The translations under genes were made by a program, and so were the position numbers. From Paenarthrobacter nitroguajacolicus (GTDB taxonomy: Bacteria > Actinomycetota > Actinomycetes > Actinomycetales > Micrococcaceae), in contig NZ_JAQPPK010000006.1 of the NCBI RefSeq assembly GCF_029952445.1, positions 122,540 through 186,539 on the forward strand: a stretch of 64,000 bases of DNA, written 5' to 3'. Positions 26,997 through 36,799 of the stretch are shown piece after piece. The notes under the pieces are model-generated. The model did not search any database. It saw nothing but the letters and a program-made list of their open reading frames with translations, and was not told the origin of the DNA. The first letter of the stretch is position 1, and the number at the start of each line of letters is the position of its first letter.

Positions 26997-28325
26997 GTGA
27001 GTAGAGCCGCGTCGTGGGACCACCCCGCAACATCCTTGTACACAGACCACTACGAACTGACGATGCTTCAGGCCGCCCTGCACTCGGGAGCCGCCCATCG
27101 CCGTTCAGTGTTTGAAGCCTTCGCCCGCCGGTTGCCGGACGGCCGCCGCTATGGCGTTGTGGGCGGCACGGGACGCTTGCTGGAAGGCATCGCGGACTTC
27201 AGGTTCGGCGAGGCTGAACTGGCCTTCCTGGAGCAGAACAAGGTGGTGAACCGGGAGACCCTGGATTACCTTGCCGACTACAAATTCAGCGGCGACATCT
27301 GGGGCTACGCGGAAGGGGATGCCTACTTCCCCAACTCCCCCATCCTCATTGTGGAGTCCACCTTTGCTGAAGCCTGCATCCTTGAGACGTTCATCCTCTC
27401 GGTCCTCAACCACGACAGCGCCATAGCCTCAGCTGCCTCACGGATGACCTCCGCGGCCGGAAACCGCCCCTGCATCGAGATGGGCTCCCGGCGCACCCAG
27501 GAGGAATCGGCGACGGCGGCGGCCCGCGCCGCTGTCATCGCCGGCTTCGCCAGCACCTCCAACCTTGAGGCAGGCCGGCGCTACGGGATCAGGACCGTCG
27601 GCACCGCGGCCCACTCCTTCACCCTTTTGCACGATACCGAGCGCGAAGCCTTCGAGGCCCAGATTGCGGCATTCGGTCCGGGAACGTCGCTGCTGGTGGA
27701 TACCTACGACGTCGAGGCAGCGGTGCGGACCGCCGTCGAACTCGCCGGCGACAAGCTGGGCGCCGTGCGCCTGGACTCCGGTGACCTGGTGGCCCAGGCC
27801 CAGTGGGTCCGGCAGATGCTCGATGACCTCGGCAACGTGAATACGCGCATCGTAGTGACCTCGGACCTGGACGAATACGCCATCGCGGCGCTGCAGTCCG
27901 CGCCGGTGGACTCCTATGGCGTGGGCACTTCGCTGGTAACGGGCTCCGGCGCACCGACAGCCAGCATGGTCTACAAGCTGGTCAGTCGAACCAACGACGC
28001 CGGCGAGTTCATTTCGGTTGCCAAGGCCGCCAAGAACAAGGCGAGCGTGGGTGGACGCAAGTACGCCCTCCGAAAGCTCAACGAGCGTGGGCGGGCCACC
28101 CAGGAAGTAGTGGGCATTGGCCACCGCCCGGAGGATGACGGCAACGATCGTCCCCTGCTGCACCAATTCGTCAAGAACGGCGAGGTCCTGCCCGGCTGGA
28201 CGGGACCGGAAGGTGTCATCCGGGCCAAGGAACGGCATGCCGCAACCATGGCCGAACTTCCCCCCGTGGTGAACCGCCTGCAACGTGGCGAGCCCGCCAT
28301 TCCCACCATTTACGAGGAGAACTGA
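26997..28325 (+). CDS. pncB: nicotinate phosphoribosyltransferase
   Basis: 442 residues, GTG start, of the NAPRTase family (TDHYELTMLQAAL near the N-terminus; VRLDSGDL and VVTSDLDEYAI in the catalytic barrel). It couples nicotinate to PRPP, giving nicotinate mononucleotide for NAD salvage. Its TGA overlaps the ATG of pncA by 1 nt, so nicotinamidase and its downstream enzyme are co-translated. Confidence 0.95.
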   Translation: MSRAASWDHPATSLYTDHYELTMLQAALHSGAAHRRSVFEAFARRLPDGRRYGVVGGTGRLLEGIADFRFGEAELAFLEQNKVVNRETLDYLADYKFSGDIWGYAEGDAYFPNSPILIVESTFAEACILETFILSVLNHDSAIASAASRMTSAAGNRPCIEMGSRRTQEESATAAARAAVIAGFASTSNLEAGRRYGIRTVGTAAHSFTLLHDTEREAFEAQIAAFGPGTSLLVDTYDVEAAVRTAVELAGDKLGAVRLDSGDLVAQAQWVRQMLDDLGNVNTRIVVTSDLDEYAIAALQSAPVDSYGVGTSLVTGSGAPTASMVYKLVSRTNDAGEFISVAKAAKNKASVGGRKYALRKLNERGRATQEVVGIGHRPEDDGNDRPLLHQFVKNGEVLPGWTGPEGVIRAKERHAATMAELPPVVNRLQRGEPAIPTIYEEN

Positions 28326-28951
28326 TGTCCAGGGCCCTGATCATCGTTGATGTCCAGAACGATTTCTGTGAGGGTGGCACCCTGGCTGTCGAAGGGGGCG
28401 CGGACGTAGCCGGTGCCATCACCGAATATGTGGATGCCAACCAGCAACACTTCGACCACATTGTCGCGACCCAGGATTGGCACATCGAGCCCGGCGACCA
28501 TTTCTCGGAAGAGCCGGACATGATTGACTCCTGGCCGCCCCATTGCCGGGCCCGCACCAAGGGAGCCGAATTGCATGAGGACCTGGATCCCGAGTACATC
28601 CAGGCGTACTTCCGCAAGGGACAGTACACGGCCGCCTACTCCGGCTTCGAAGGTGTCCTGGCGCCGGAGGACGATGTTCCCACGGGCGACCTGAAGGCCG
28701 GTGCCACCGTAACGGAGGTCCTTGACGAGGATGCGATAGGTCTCGATGCCTGGCTGCAAAGCCATGACGTCGAAGACGTGGTTATCGTAGGCTTGGCTAC
28801 CGACTATTGCGTCAAGGCCACGGCCATGGACGCGGTCCAGGCCGGCTACAACACCACCGTCATAGCAGAGCTCACGGCGGGAATCGCCGAGGACCTCAGT
28901 GACGCCTTCGACGAAATGGAAGCGGCCGGCGTCGAGGTTGAGCGCAGCTGA
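28325..28951 (+). CDS. pncA: nicotinamidase
   Basis: 208 residues, isochorismatase fold. The catalytic triad is visible as DVQNDF (Asp), FRKGQY (Lys) and ATDYCVKAT (Cys), with the metal ligands in DWHIEPGDH. It converts nicotinamide to nicotinate for the preceding PncB; the family is also the activator of pyrazinamide. Followed by a clear terminator. Confidence 0.95.
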   Translation: MSRALIIVDVQNDFCEGGTLAVEGGADVAGAITEYVDANQQHFDHIVATQDWHIEPGDHFSEEPDMIDSWPPHCRARTKGAELHEDLDPEYIQAYFRKGQYTAAYSGFEGVLAPEDDVPTGDLKAGATVTEVLDEDAIGLDAWLQSHDVEDVVIVGLATDYCVKATAMDAVQAGYNTTVIAELTAGIAEDLSDAFDEMEAAGVEVERS

Positions 28952-28986
28952 TTCAGGGTTCCGCACGTACCCAATAAGCCATAAGG

Positions 28987-29021
28987 AAAGGGCGCCGCGT
29001 GAAGCGGCGCCCTTTCTTTTT
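28987..29021 (+). terminator. intrinsic terminator of pncB-pncA
   Basis: A perfect 12-bp stem (AAAGGGCGCCGC / GCGGCGCCCTTT) with a 5-nt loop, followed by CTTTTT. Strongest canonical terminator in the window. Confidence 0.92.
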
Positions 29022-29046
29022 GGTCGTTCCGGCTCCAGCGTTGGCG

Positions 29047-30822
29047 CTATTTCCGGCCGATGAACCAATCCTGAAGCTTACGGAGACGTGCCTGCAGCTG
29101 TTCCTCGTTGGCTTGCGCCACGGCCGGACCTCCGCAGACCTCCCGCAGCTTGGTGTGGACCACACCGTGCGGGGTTCCGGTCCGGGCAGCCCACGCGGCG
29201 ACGTTCTTGGCCAGTTCGTTCCGCAGGTCCATGAGCATACGGTGGTCCGGAATCGCCGGTGACGCCGCAGCGGCCAACGGTGACTGGCGCTTCTTGCGCG
29301 ACTGCTGCTCGTGCTGGCGCTGCCGAAGCAACGTTCCCACCTGCTCGGCATCAAGAAGTCCGGGAATTCCAAGGAAGTCCAGCTCCTCGTCGGAGCCGAT
29401 GTCTGCCCCCGTACCGAACTCACCGCCGTCGAACAGGACGCGGTCGAACGACGCCTGGGAGTCCAACGCTTCAAACTTGCCCTTGGTGAGCTCGTCGGAC
29501 GCTTTGTCTTCCCGGTTTGCCTCGGCCATCAGGTTTTCTTCGGGGCTGAAGAGTCCGTCGTCGTCCTTTTCCGGGCGGTCAAGCGCATGGTCGCGCTCGG
29601 CCTCCATGGTGTTGGCCAGGATCATCAACGGGGGTACCGATGGCAGGAAGACCGACGCCGTTTCGCCCCTTTTGCGCGCACGCACAAAACGGCCGACGGC
29701 CTGGGCGAAGAACAACGGAGTCGAGGTGGAGGTGGCGTAGACACCCACCGAAAGGCGGGGCACGTCCACACCTTCGGACACCATGCGCACGGCCACCATC
29801 CAGCGTTTGTCTCCGGCAGAGAACTCCTCGATCTTGCTGGACGCTTTTGAGTCGTCGGAGAGAATCACCGTGGGCGATTGGCCCGTGATTTTCTTCAATT
29901 GGCCAGCGTAGGCACGGGCGTCATCGTGATCCGTGGCGATGACCAGGCCACCGGCATCCGGCACAGTCCTCCGCACCTCGCCCAGGCGCTTGTCCGCCGC
30001 AGCCAGCACGGCGGGAATCCATTCGCCCGTGGGGTTCAACGCCGTGCGCCAGGCCTGCGAGGTGATGTCCTTGGTCACTGCGGCCTCGCCAAGGGATGCC
30101 GCCATCTCGTCACCGGCACTGGTCCGCCACCGCATCTGGCCGGAGTAGGCCATGAACAGCACAGGCCTGACCACGTGGTCGCGCAGTGCGTTGCCGTAAC
30201 CGTAGGTGTAGTCGGCTTTGGACCTGCGGATGCCATCCCGATCCTCGGCGTACTCAACGAAGGGAATCGGTGAAGTGTCGGAGCGGAACGGCGTACCGGT
30301 CAGGGACAGGCGACGCGCAGCAGGATCGAAAGCCTCACGGAGGCCGTCGCCCCAGGACAACGCCTCACCACCGTGGTGGATCTCATCAAGGATCACCAAG
30401 GTGCGGGCGGCTTCGGTCTTGGCGCGGTGCAGCATGGGTTTGCTGGCCACCTGCGCATAAGTGACGGCGACGCCGACAAAGCCCCTGCCGTGCTGGCCGT
30501 CGGAGTTCTTGAAGTTGGGATCGATAGCGATACCGACCTTGGCGGCAGCATCGGCCCACTGCCTCTTGAGGTGGTCCGTCGGCGCCACGATGGTGATGCG
30601 GTTGACCACCCCAGTGTCCAGCAGCGTGGTGGCAATCCGCAGGGCGAAGGTGGTCTTACCGGCACCGGGCGTAGCCACGGCGAGGAAGTCCTTCGGATTA
30701 CGGGTCATGTAGAGGTCAAGTGCCTCCTGCTGCCAGGCGCGCAGCTTGGGGGCAGTACCCCAAGCCGCGCGTTCCGGATAAGCAGGAGGCAGTGAAGGAC
30801 CGCCGAAAAGTGTTTCTGTCAT
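29047..30822 (-). CDS. DEAD/DEAH-box (SF2) helicase
   Basis: 591 residues. Helicase motifs: I PGAGKTT (about 52-58), II DEIHHG, III LTGTPFRS, and VI QAVGRFVRARKRG. It is closest in layout to the XPB/RAD25-like bacterial helicases. After the second RecA lobe comes an acidic, low-complexity linker and a roughly 100-residue C-terminal helical domain of unknown role. Single gene, with a 112-bp gap to the next; no nuclease or methylase partner is adjacent, so it is not part of a visible restriction system. Confidence 0.88.
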   Translation of the reverse strand: MTETLFGGPSLPPAYPERAAWGTAPKLRAWQQEALDLYMTRNPKDFLAVATPGAGKTTFALRIATTLLDTGVVNRITIVAPTDHLKRQWADAAAKVGIAIDPNFKNSDGQHGRGFVGVAVTYAQVASKPMLHRAKTEAARTLVILDEIHHGGEALSWGDGLREAFDPAARRLSLTGTPFRSDTSPIPFVEYAEDRDGIRRSKADYTYGYGNALRDHVVRPVLFMAYSGQMRWRTSAGDEMAASLGEAAVTKDITSQAWRTALNPTGEWIPAVLAAADKRLGEVRRTVPDAGGLVIATDHDDARAYAGQLKKITGQSPTVILSDDSKASSKIEEFSAGDKRWMVAVRMVSEGVDVPRLSVGVYATSTSTPLFFAQAVGRFVRARKRGETASVFLPSVPPLMILANTMEAERDHALDRPEKDDDGLFSPEENLMAEANREDKASDELTKGKFEALDSQASFDRVLFDGGEFGTGADIGSDEELDFLGIPGLLDAEQVGTLLRQRQHEQQSRKKRQSPLAAAASPAIPDHRMLMDLRNELAKNVAAWAARTGTPHGVVHTKLREVCGGPAVAQANEEQLQARLRKLQDWFIGRK

Positions 30823-30934
30823 GCTGACTCCCCCGGCCTGATGGCAGTTACGGTTGCCTCATGCTTTGCGGGCACGCCGAAGCGGACCGCAAAGCGGTGA
30901 TGTTCAGAGGGGGCCTGTGTTTTCTTCCCACCCA

Positions 30935-31264
30935 CTACTTGGAGTTGCCCGGGCCGCCGTTGTTTCCACCGTCATTGCCGGGGCGGAGGCCATCATAGAT
31001 TTCCTTGCATTCCGGGCAGACCGGGAACTTCTGCGGATCGCGTCCAGGGGTCCAGACTTTTCCGCACAAGGCAATCACGGGCTCGCCCGTCAGAGCCGAC
31101 TCCATGATCTTTTCCTTGCGGACGTAGTGTGAAAACCGCTCGCGGTCGCCGGGTTCCACTTCCTGGCGTGTTTCTTCACGCTCGATGGTGGAGGTGGACG
31201 TTCCGGCTCCGGAAAGCTCGCGCATGGGGTCGTTTTCGAATGGATCCGGAGGAAGCGTAGTCAT
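30935..31264 (-). CDS. DUF3039 protein
   Basis: 109 residues from the ATG at 31264 (an ATG at 31273 would add three). The core has ALCGKVW and VCPECKEIYDGL, i.e. one Cys plus a C-x-x-C that probably bind zinc, matching the DUF3039 family found throughout actinobacteria; the C-terminus is Gly/Asn-rich. It starts 17 nt after nagB and is likely co-transcribed. Function unknown. Confidence 0.85.
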   Translation of the reverse strand: MTTLPPDPFENDPMRELSGAGTSTSTIEREETRQEVEPGDRERFSHYVRKEKIMESALTGEPVIALCGKVWTPGRDPQKFPVCPECKEIYDGLRPGNDGGNNGGPGNSK

Positions 31265-31281
31265 GCCAAACATCTTACCGT

Positions 31282-32064
31282 CTACAGGCCCTGCCACTCC
31301 GGCTTGTTGTCGTAGGTGTGCCGATAGTAGTCCGCCAGTTTCAGCGACGACGCCGCGGCCTCGTCCACCAGGATGGTGGCATGGGGGTGCATCTGGAGGA
31401 CGGACGCAGCGCAGATGGCCGCCACCGGTCCCTCCACGAAATCCCGGACGGCCTGCGCCTTCTGGGCACCTGTAGCCACCAGCACCACATGCTTGGCGTC
31501 CATGATGGTCCCCAGGCCCTGGGTCACCACGTGGTGGGGAACGTCGTCAATGCTCTCGAAGAAACGGGCGTTGTCTTTGCGCGTCTGCTCAATCAACGTC
31601 TTGATCCGGGTCCTGGAGGCCAAGGATGAACCCGGCTCGTTGAAGCCGATATGACCATCAGTGCCAACGCCCAGGATCTGGAGGTCCACCCCGCCTACGG
31701 CCTTGATGGCGTCCTCGTAAGCCTGGCATGCTGCCTCGAGGTCTTCAGCTGCACCATCCGGACCATGGACGTTCTCGGGTTTGATGTTGACCCGATTGGT
31801 GAATTCTCGCCTGATCACTTCGCGGTAGGACTCCGGGTGCCCGGTTTCCAGGCCCACGTACTCGTCCAGGGCGAAGCCGTGGGCCTGGCTGAAGTCCAGG
31901 CCCCCGGCTTCGTAGCGGCTGGCCAATTCGTCGTAGATGGGCAGAGGAGAGGATCCGGTGGCGAGGCCCAGCACGGCATTCGGCTTGCGGCGCACCAATG
32001 CCTCGATGGCATCTGCGGCCAGCGCACCGATCTGTTTGGTGCCAGGGAGAATGACAACTTCCAT
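31282..32064 (-). CDS. nagB: glucosamine-6-phosphate deaminase
   Basis: 260 residues. Phosphate loop GLATGSSPLPIYDEL and catalytic DGHIGFNEPG (Asp, His and Glu of the ring-opening/deamination relay) are intact. It turns glucosamine-6-phosphate into fructose-6-phosphate and ammonia, following NagA, encoded 10 kb away. The ATG at 32064 has AAAGG upstream and begins right at the conserved strand. Confidence 0.95.
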   Translation of the reverse strand: MEVVILPGTKQIGALAADAIEALVRRKPNAVLGLATGSSPLPIYDELASRYEAGGLDFSQAHGFALDEYVGLETGHPESYREVIRREFTNRVNIKPENVHGPDGAAEDLEAACQAYEDAIKAVGGVDLQILGVGTDGHIGFNEPGSSLASRTRIKTLIEQTRKDNARFFESIDDVPHHVVTQGLGTIMDAKHVVLVATGAQKAQAVRDFVEGPVAAICAASVLQMHPHATILVDEAAASSLKLADYYRHTYDNKPEWQGL

Positions 32065-32157
32065 CGTCACGGCCTTTCTTGTCTGAGGGTCATCTACTGT
32101 CACTGAGGTTATCCCATGTCCCACCTATAGGCCATGGTTGCCATGGTTATTACGGCA

Positions 32158-33729
32158 CTAGCGGTTCACGCTGAGTTGGGCGAACATCTCCGGTCCACGA
32201 GCGTCCAACCACTTTCCCCCCAGACGAACGCCCACAATGAAGAGGGCCGAGCCGAGCAAAGGACCTACCGCAAGATTGATCCAGCCTGCTTCGGGACCGC
32301 CGCTGAACGCCTGCACAGCCACCAGGACAAGCTCCGGAACCAGGAGCAGCGCCAGGACAGCCATGCCGACTCCCTGCACTGCGAGCGTCTGGGCAACATT
32401 TCCCGGCGGTTTTTTGAAGGGGCTGTCGCCGGGCAAAGGTACGGCAATGTTATACCGGGCCGAGATCACTGAGGAAAGCCCCAATCCGGTGAGGAGCGTT
32501 CCGAGTGACAACCCCAGGAGGCTGGGCAGCCACTGCCACTCTCCTGTGATGAACAACGGCCCCACCGTAAAGAGCAACACCACGGGAAGGGACAACACCA
32601 GACAGGCCAGGGCACGACCCAAACGGTCATCAATACCCCGGACGCCTGCCGCGAGGTGCAGGGCAAAAGCAGTGTTGTCGTAGGAAACGTCAGCACAGAT
32701 GGACCACGCCATGACGAAGGCGGTCAGCGGCCCAAGGATCATGAACAGCCCGTAGCTGCCACTCTGGGAACTGCTGAAGAAGAAGAGGACCGGGAACAGC
32801 GGGACAATTACCAACGATGCCGCATACCGTGGATCCTTCATCCAATAGATCAGCGCACGTGCCATCACCGCTCCGGCAGGCGTCCCGGGCAGGCGGGCGA
32901 AGAGGCCGAGTTTCCCACCCTTCCTGGCTGAACCCCCGGAGTACTTGGGCGTCACCAGGGCACGCCGAAGGAGCAGGTGCCAGCACAGCAGGAGCGCGCC
33001 AATGGTGGCGGCCGCGATCAGGAATTTGAGACCGGCGGCGGCCACGTCCCCGGATTCCAGATCCCCACCGAGCGACCACGCCGCACCGAGGGGTGTCCAG
33101 GACAAGGTACGTGCCAGTCCGGGCAGGTAATCGGTACTGTTGCGGACCCCGTCCACAATGCCCGCCATGATCGGACCCAACAGGACCAGCGGGATGAACA
33201 CGATGATGCTGCTGACGTCCTTGAACCGTCGCGAGGCGGCAAGGCCGGCAGTCGCCGTCGTTACCACTTTGGACACAACGATGCATGTAAGCGCCCCCAG
33301 GAGGGCACCCAGCAACGCGCCGACGCCGGACGGAACACTCCGCCACCAGGTACCCACCGTTCCCAAAGCCGCAATCAGCGTGGCCAGGCCCGGTATGCCG
33401 ATGAATCCGGCAAGAGCCAGGCCCGTCAGGAGTTGCTTCGGCGGAATCGCGAAAGTGGTGAACCGCGCGGGATCCAATGTCATGTCTGCCGCGGACGTTA
33501 TCAACGGGATGATCGCCCAACCCAGGACAGTGGCCACTCCACCCAATACCACCACGGTGTGGGCGATCCCGGGATCAGCCCACCGCAGTGCTATGAGGCC
33601 TCCAACCAGGAGGACCAAAATTCCCAAGGCGTAAAGCAAGCCCAACGCCATACCTACCAACTGCCACGGGCTGCGCTTGAACCCGTTAAGAAGCAGTTGC
33701 CACTTCAGGCCTAGAAGGTGCGCAACCAT
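32158..33729 (-). CDS. ABC exporter membrane protein
   Basis: 523 residues with about 12 membrane helices and basic loops (e.g. GGSARKGGKLGLFARLPG in the middle). The ATG at 33729 overlaps the ATPase gene by 19 nt; earlier in-frame codons lie inside that gene. Together they form a two-gene ABC-2-like exporter of unknown substrate, perhaps lipid, peptide or drug. Confidence 0.82.
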   Translation of the reverse strand: MVAHLLGLKWQLLLNGFKRSPWQLVGMALGLLYALGILVLLVGGLIALRWADPGIAHTVVVLGGVATVLGWAIIPLITSAADMTLDPARFTTFAIPPKQLLTGLALAGFIGIPGLATLIAALGTVGTWWRSVPSGVGALLGALLGALTCIVVSKVVTTATAGLAASRRFKDVSSIIVFIPLVLLGPIMAGIVDGVRNSTDYLPGLARTLSWTPLGAAWSLGGDLESGDVAAAGLKFLIAAATIGALLLCWHLLLRRALVTPKYSGGSARKGGKLGLFARLPGTPAGAVMARALIYWMKDPRYAASLVIVPLFPVLFFFSSSQSGSYGLFMILGPLTAFVMAWSICADVSYDNTAFALHLAAGVRGIDDRLGRALACLVLSLPVVLLFTVGPLFITGEWQWLPSLLGLSLGTLLTGLGLSSVISARYNIAVPLPGDSPFKKPPGNVAQTLAVQGVGMAVLALLLVPELVLVAVQAFSGGPEAGWINLAVGPLLGSALFIVGVRLGGKWLDARGPEMFAQLSVNR

Positions 33730-34640
33730 TCCAGGCCCTCCGTCCGGTGTCCGCCGCCCACCAACTGGACGAAGCGGTCTTCCAGGGTTGAACCATCGCG
33801 GACCTCGTCCACGGAACCTGCGGCAAGGACGCGGCCGCCTGCTACCACCGCGACGTGGCTGCACATGCGTTGCACGAGGTCCATGACGTGGCTGGACACA
33901 ATGACCGTGCCACCGGAAGCCACGTAGCTTTCCAGGATGCCCCGGATGTTGGCCGCTGACACCGGGTCCACCGATTCGAAGGGTTCATCCAAAACCAGGA
34001 GCCGCGGCGCATGGATCAGCGCCGACGCCAGGGCAATCTTCTTGGTCATGCCGGCTGAGTAATCGACCACCAGGGAACCGGCATCGGCTTCGAGGTCGAG
34101 GGCAGCCAACAGCTCGGACACGCGCGTACCCACAACGTCCCTGTCCATGCCGCGCAAAAGCCCGGAGTAGGTGACCAGTTGTTCGCCAGTGAGCCGGTCG
34201 AACAGGCGGACCCCATCAGGCAGGACGCCCATGAGTTTCTTGGCCGCAAGTGGCTGGGCCCAGACATCGACGCCGTGGATCAGGGCAGTTCCGAAGTCAG
34301 GACGCAGCAGGCCCGTGGCCATGGACAACGTCGTGGTCTTGCCGGCGCCGTTGGGACCAACCATCCCGTAGAACGAACCGGCTGGTACCTCCAGGCTGAT
34401 TCCGTCCACCGCAATCTTCTCGCCAAAGCGCTTGGCAAGGCCCCGGATGGACAGCGCCGACAACGGCGCTTCTGCCGGCGGTTGTGTTGGCGGTTGTGTT
34501 GTCAGTTGTGTTGTCAGTCCTGGTTGTGTTGTCGGTCCTGGCTGGGATGTGGCCGCAGCATTCGTGGCAGCCGCCGGTGGCGACTCGGAAGCTCCTGAGG
34601 ACATTGATAAGGGCAAGGATTCATGGCGTGGTTCCGTCAT
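33711..34640 (-). CDS. ABC transporter ATP-binding protein
   Basis: 309 residues. Walker A GPNGAGKTT, Walker B LLVLDEPFESVDP, H-loop SSHVMD; the signature position reads YSAGMTKK rather than the usual LSGGQ, a degenerate form common in ABC-2 ATPases. Residues about 1-60 are an extra Thr/Gln/Pro-rich extension encoded partly by tandem DNA repeats (34477-34545). Pairs with the downstream membrane gene. Confidence 0.88.
   Translation of the reverse strand: MTEPRHESLPLSMSSGASESPPAAATNAAATSQPGPTTQPGLTTQLTTQPPTQPPAEAPLSALSIRGLAKRFGEKIAVDGISLEVPAGSFYGMVGPNGAGKTTTLSMATGLLRPDFGTALIHGVDVWAQPLAAKKLMGVLPDGVRLFDRLTGEQLVTYSGLLRGMDRDVVGTRVSELLAALDLEADAGSLVVDYSAGMTKKIALASALIHAPRLLVLDEPFESVDPVSAANIRGILESYVASGGTVIVSSHVMDLVQRMCSHVAVVAGGRVLAAGSVDEVRDGSTLEDRFVQLVGGGHRTEGLEWLRTF
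34477..34545. repeat. 12-bp tandem repeats inside ABC ATPase gene
   Basis: GGCGGTTGTGTT x2 and GTCAGTTGTGTT, then an 18-bp variant with GTCCTGGTTGTGTT, give a Gln/Pro/Thr repeat (TTQP-like) in the N-terminal tail of the ATPase. Period is a multiple of 3, so copy-number change would keep the frame. Confidence 0.8.
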
Positions 34641-34678
34641 GTGACCAGCCTAGCCTCGCTGGGGACGGCGGGCGGGTT

Positions 34679-35779
34679 CTAGAAACCGTGGCGGGGCACA
34701 GCACGTTGGTACTGCGGAACCCACGGCAGACTGACGCCAAGCTCGTAGGCCGCACGCAACCACCAATGCGGATCACGAAGGGCGGCACGGGCCATGAAAA
34801 CCGCATCAGCGCGGCCGTTGGCGACAATGTCCTCAACCTGGGTTGGACTGGTCAGCAGCCCCACCGCGGCGGTGGGGACACCGGCGTCGCGCTTTACCTG
34901 CTCGGCGAACCCTGCCTGATAGCCGGGCACCGCGTTGATCTTTTGGTGGGCTACCGCACCTCCGCTGGAGACATCCACGAGATCGACCCCACGTGCGGCG
35001 GCGGCACGGGCCAATCTGGTCGACGCGTCTGAGTCCACGCCGCCATCGGCCCAGTCGGAAGCGGAGATCCTCAGCAGAAGAGGCATGGAATCAGGGATGA
35101 CCTCCCGAACGGCCTCAACCACCGCAAGCATGAGCCGGTTCCGGCCTTCCTCGCTTCCACCCCACCGGTCAGTGCGGGTGTTGATGAGCGGGCTTTGGAA
35201 CTGGTGCAGGAGATAGCCGTGGGCACCGTGGATTTCCACAGTATCGAAGCCCACGGACACAGCCCGGGCGGCAGCGGCGGCAAAGTCGGCCACGACGCCC
35301 TGAATGTCCTCTTCGCTCATGGCCGAAGGAGCTGCATAGCCGTCATAGGCCTCGTTCGTCGGACCAACAGTGGGCCAACCGCCGTCGGCCTCTTTCACCG
35401 AACCTGTTCGGTCCGCGAACGGCCAGTAGGTGGAGGCCTTCCGGCCCGCGTGGGCCAGCTGGGCGCCGATCCTGCAGTCCACAGCACCGTGCCGGTGCAC
35501 GAAGTGCACAATGCGTTCCCAGCCCGCGGCCTGCTCATCGGAATAGAGGCCGGCGTCCAGTGGGCTGATCCTGCCCGCCGGGTTTACGGCCGCTGCCTCG
35601 CTCATGATCAGCGCGGCACCTCCAGCCGCGAACGAACCCAAGTGCATCAGGTGCCAGTCGTTCGGAACGCCCTCGCCCGTTTCCGGGTGGCAGCTGTACT
35701 GGCACATGGGCGAGACCCAACCGCGGTGCGCAATATCGAGCGAACGCAGCGAAATTGGGGAAAACAGCGTCGATGCCAC
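34679..35779 (-). CDS. NADH:flavin oxidoreductase, YqjM-like (old yellow enzyme)
   Basis: 366 residues, GTG start overlapping the preceding stop (TAGTG). YqjM-type features: SPMCQYS with the FMN-tuning Cys, AQLAHAGRK, HGAHGYLLHQFQSP and NTRTDRWGG. An FMN ene-reductase acting on activated C=C bonds; physiological substrate unknown. Confidence 0.92.
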   Translation of the reverse strand: MASTLFSPISLRSLDIAHRGWVSPMCQYSCHPETGEGVPNDWHLMHLGSFAAGGAALIMSEAAAVNPAGRISPLDAGLYSDEQAAGWERIVHFVHRHGAVDCRIGAQLAHAGRKASTYWPFADRTGSVKEADGGWPTVGPTNEAYDGYAAPSAMSEEDIQGVVADFAAAAARAVSVGFDTVEIHGAHGYLLHQFQSPLINTRTDRWGGSEEGRNRLMLAVVEAVREVIPDSMPLLLRISASDWADGGVDSDASTRLARAAAARGVDLVDVSSGGAVAHQKINAVPGYQAGFAEQVKRDAGVPTAAVGLLTSPTQVEDIVANGRADAVFMARAALRDPHWWLRAAYELGVSLPWVPQYQRAVPRHGF

Positions 35780-36762
35780 TAGAAGAGAACCTTGGCCAGA
35801 CCCTGCCTGGCTTTGGCCACCCGCTCGTCCTTGATCCCCACACCCTCGAAGAGTTCGAGGAGCCGTACGCGGGCAGTCTCCCGTTCAGGACCGAAATTCC
35901 GGCCGATGAAGGCGATGATCCGGTTGAAGCCGTCCTCGATGTGGCCACCTGCGATGTCGAGATCGGCCACTCCCAACTGGGCTTCGACATCATCGGGGTC
36001 ATTGGCGGCCCGTCCGCGGAGGGCTTCTGCCTCGGGTGCCGTGAGTTTTTCAAGCCTGGCCATCAGTTCAACCTGGGCAAGACCGGCCTTTGCCTCGGCG
36101 TCTGCCGGCTGCTCCAGGAGCGCCTGCTTGTAGGCGGCCACCGCGGCGTCGTAGTCTCCGGCCTCAATGGCATCCACGGCGGCCTGGTGCAGCGGCGGCA
36201 GCGGGGCTGGCTCGGCGTCTTCAGCCTGTCCGGCATCGCCGATGCTTCCAGTGACACCATTTGCGGCAGCCACCTTGAGGAGTTCCTCGATGAGGTTTCG
36301 AATTTGTTCGTCATCAGCCGGGCCCTGGAACAACGGCACTGGCTGGCCCTTGATCACGGCGACGGCAGTGGGGACCGCCTCTACCTGGAAGGCCTGGGCC
36401 AATTGCGGGAAGGCGTCAACGTCCGCGGCGGCAAGCACCAGGCGGCCGCCGTAGCTTTCAACCACGCGCTGGGCGGCATCAAGCACTCCGGGTGATTCGG
36501 CGGCGTACCGGGACCAGAGGAGGAAAAGGACGGGAATCTGGGCGGACAACTGCACCAGATCCTGGAAGTTTGTTTCCGTGGCATCCACGCGAAGCGGAGC
36601 CTGGCCGGCGTCGCCCCCTTGGGGCGCACCGCCGTCGGCGGCTGCAGGAGCCGGAGGGCCCTGCGGCGGAGCAGGGCGGCGCAACGACGAGAGGTCGACG
36701 GCGCCGCGAAGGTTGAGCTGGCTGGCAGCGGCTGGAGTGGGTCGGTATCCGGGCGAACTCAT
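35779..36762 (-). CDS. tetratricopeptide/thioredoxin-fold co-chaperone, YbbN-like
   Basis: 327 residues. A Pro/Ala-rich N-terminal tail (1-60), a thioredoxin fold (about 60-165) whose C-x-x-C position reads LLWSRYAAES and so lacks both cysteines, then TPR-like repeats to the C-terminus. As in YbbN/CnoX proteins, this suggests a holdase or scaffold role rather than disulfide exchange. The ATG at 36762 begins the conserved MSSPGYRP segment. Confidence 0.85.
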   Translation of the reverse strand: MSSPGYRPTPAAASQLNLRGAVDLSSLRRPAPPQGPPAPAAADGGAPQGGDAGQAPLRVDATETNFQDLVQLSAQIPVLFLLWSRYAAESPGVLDAAQRVVESYGGRLVLAAADVDAFPQLAQAFQVEAVPTAVAVIKGQPVPLFQGPADDEQIRNLIEELLKVAAANGVTGSIGDAGQAEDAEPAPLPPLHQAAVDAIEAGDYDAAVAAYKQALLEQPADAEAKAGLAQVELMARLEKLTAPEAEALRGRAANDPDDVEAQLGVADLDIAGGHIEDGFNRIIAFIGRNFGPERETARVRLLELFEGVGIKDERVAKARQGLAKVLF

Positions 36763-36799
36763 AACTTCCACTCTAGCCGCTGCCTACCTACTGCTTGGG

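Noticed and set aside
12670..31264. Possible defence island (SbcCD, SF2 helicase, ADP-ribosylglycohydrolase, exonuclease)
   Set aside because: The genes are scattered among housekeeping genes, on different transcripts, and lack typical defence partners such as methylases, toxins or Argonaute.
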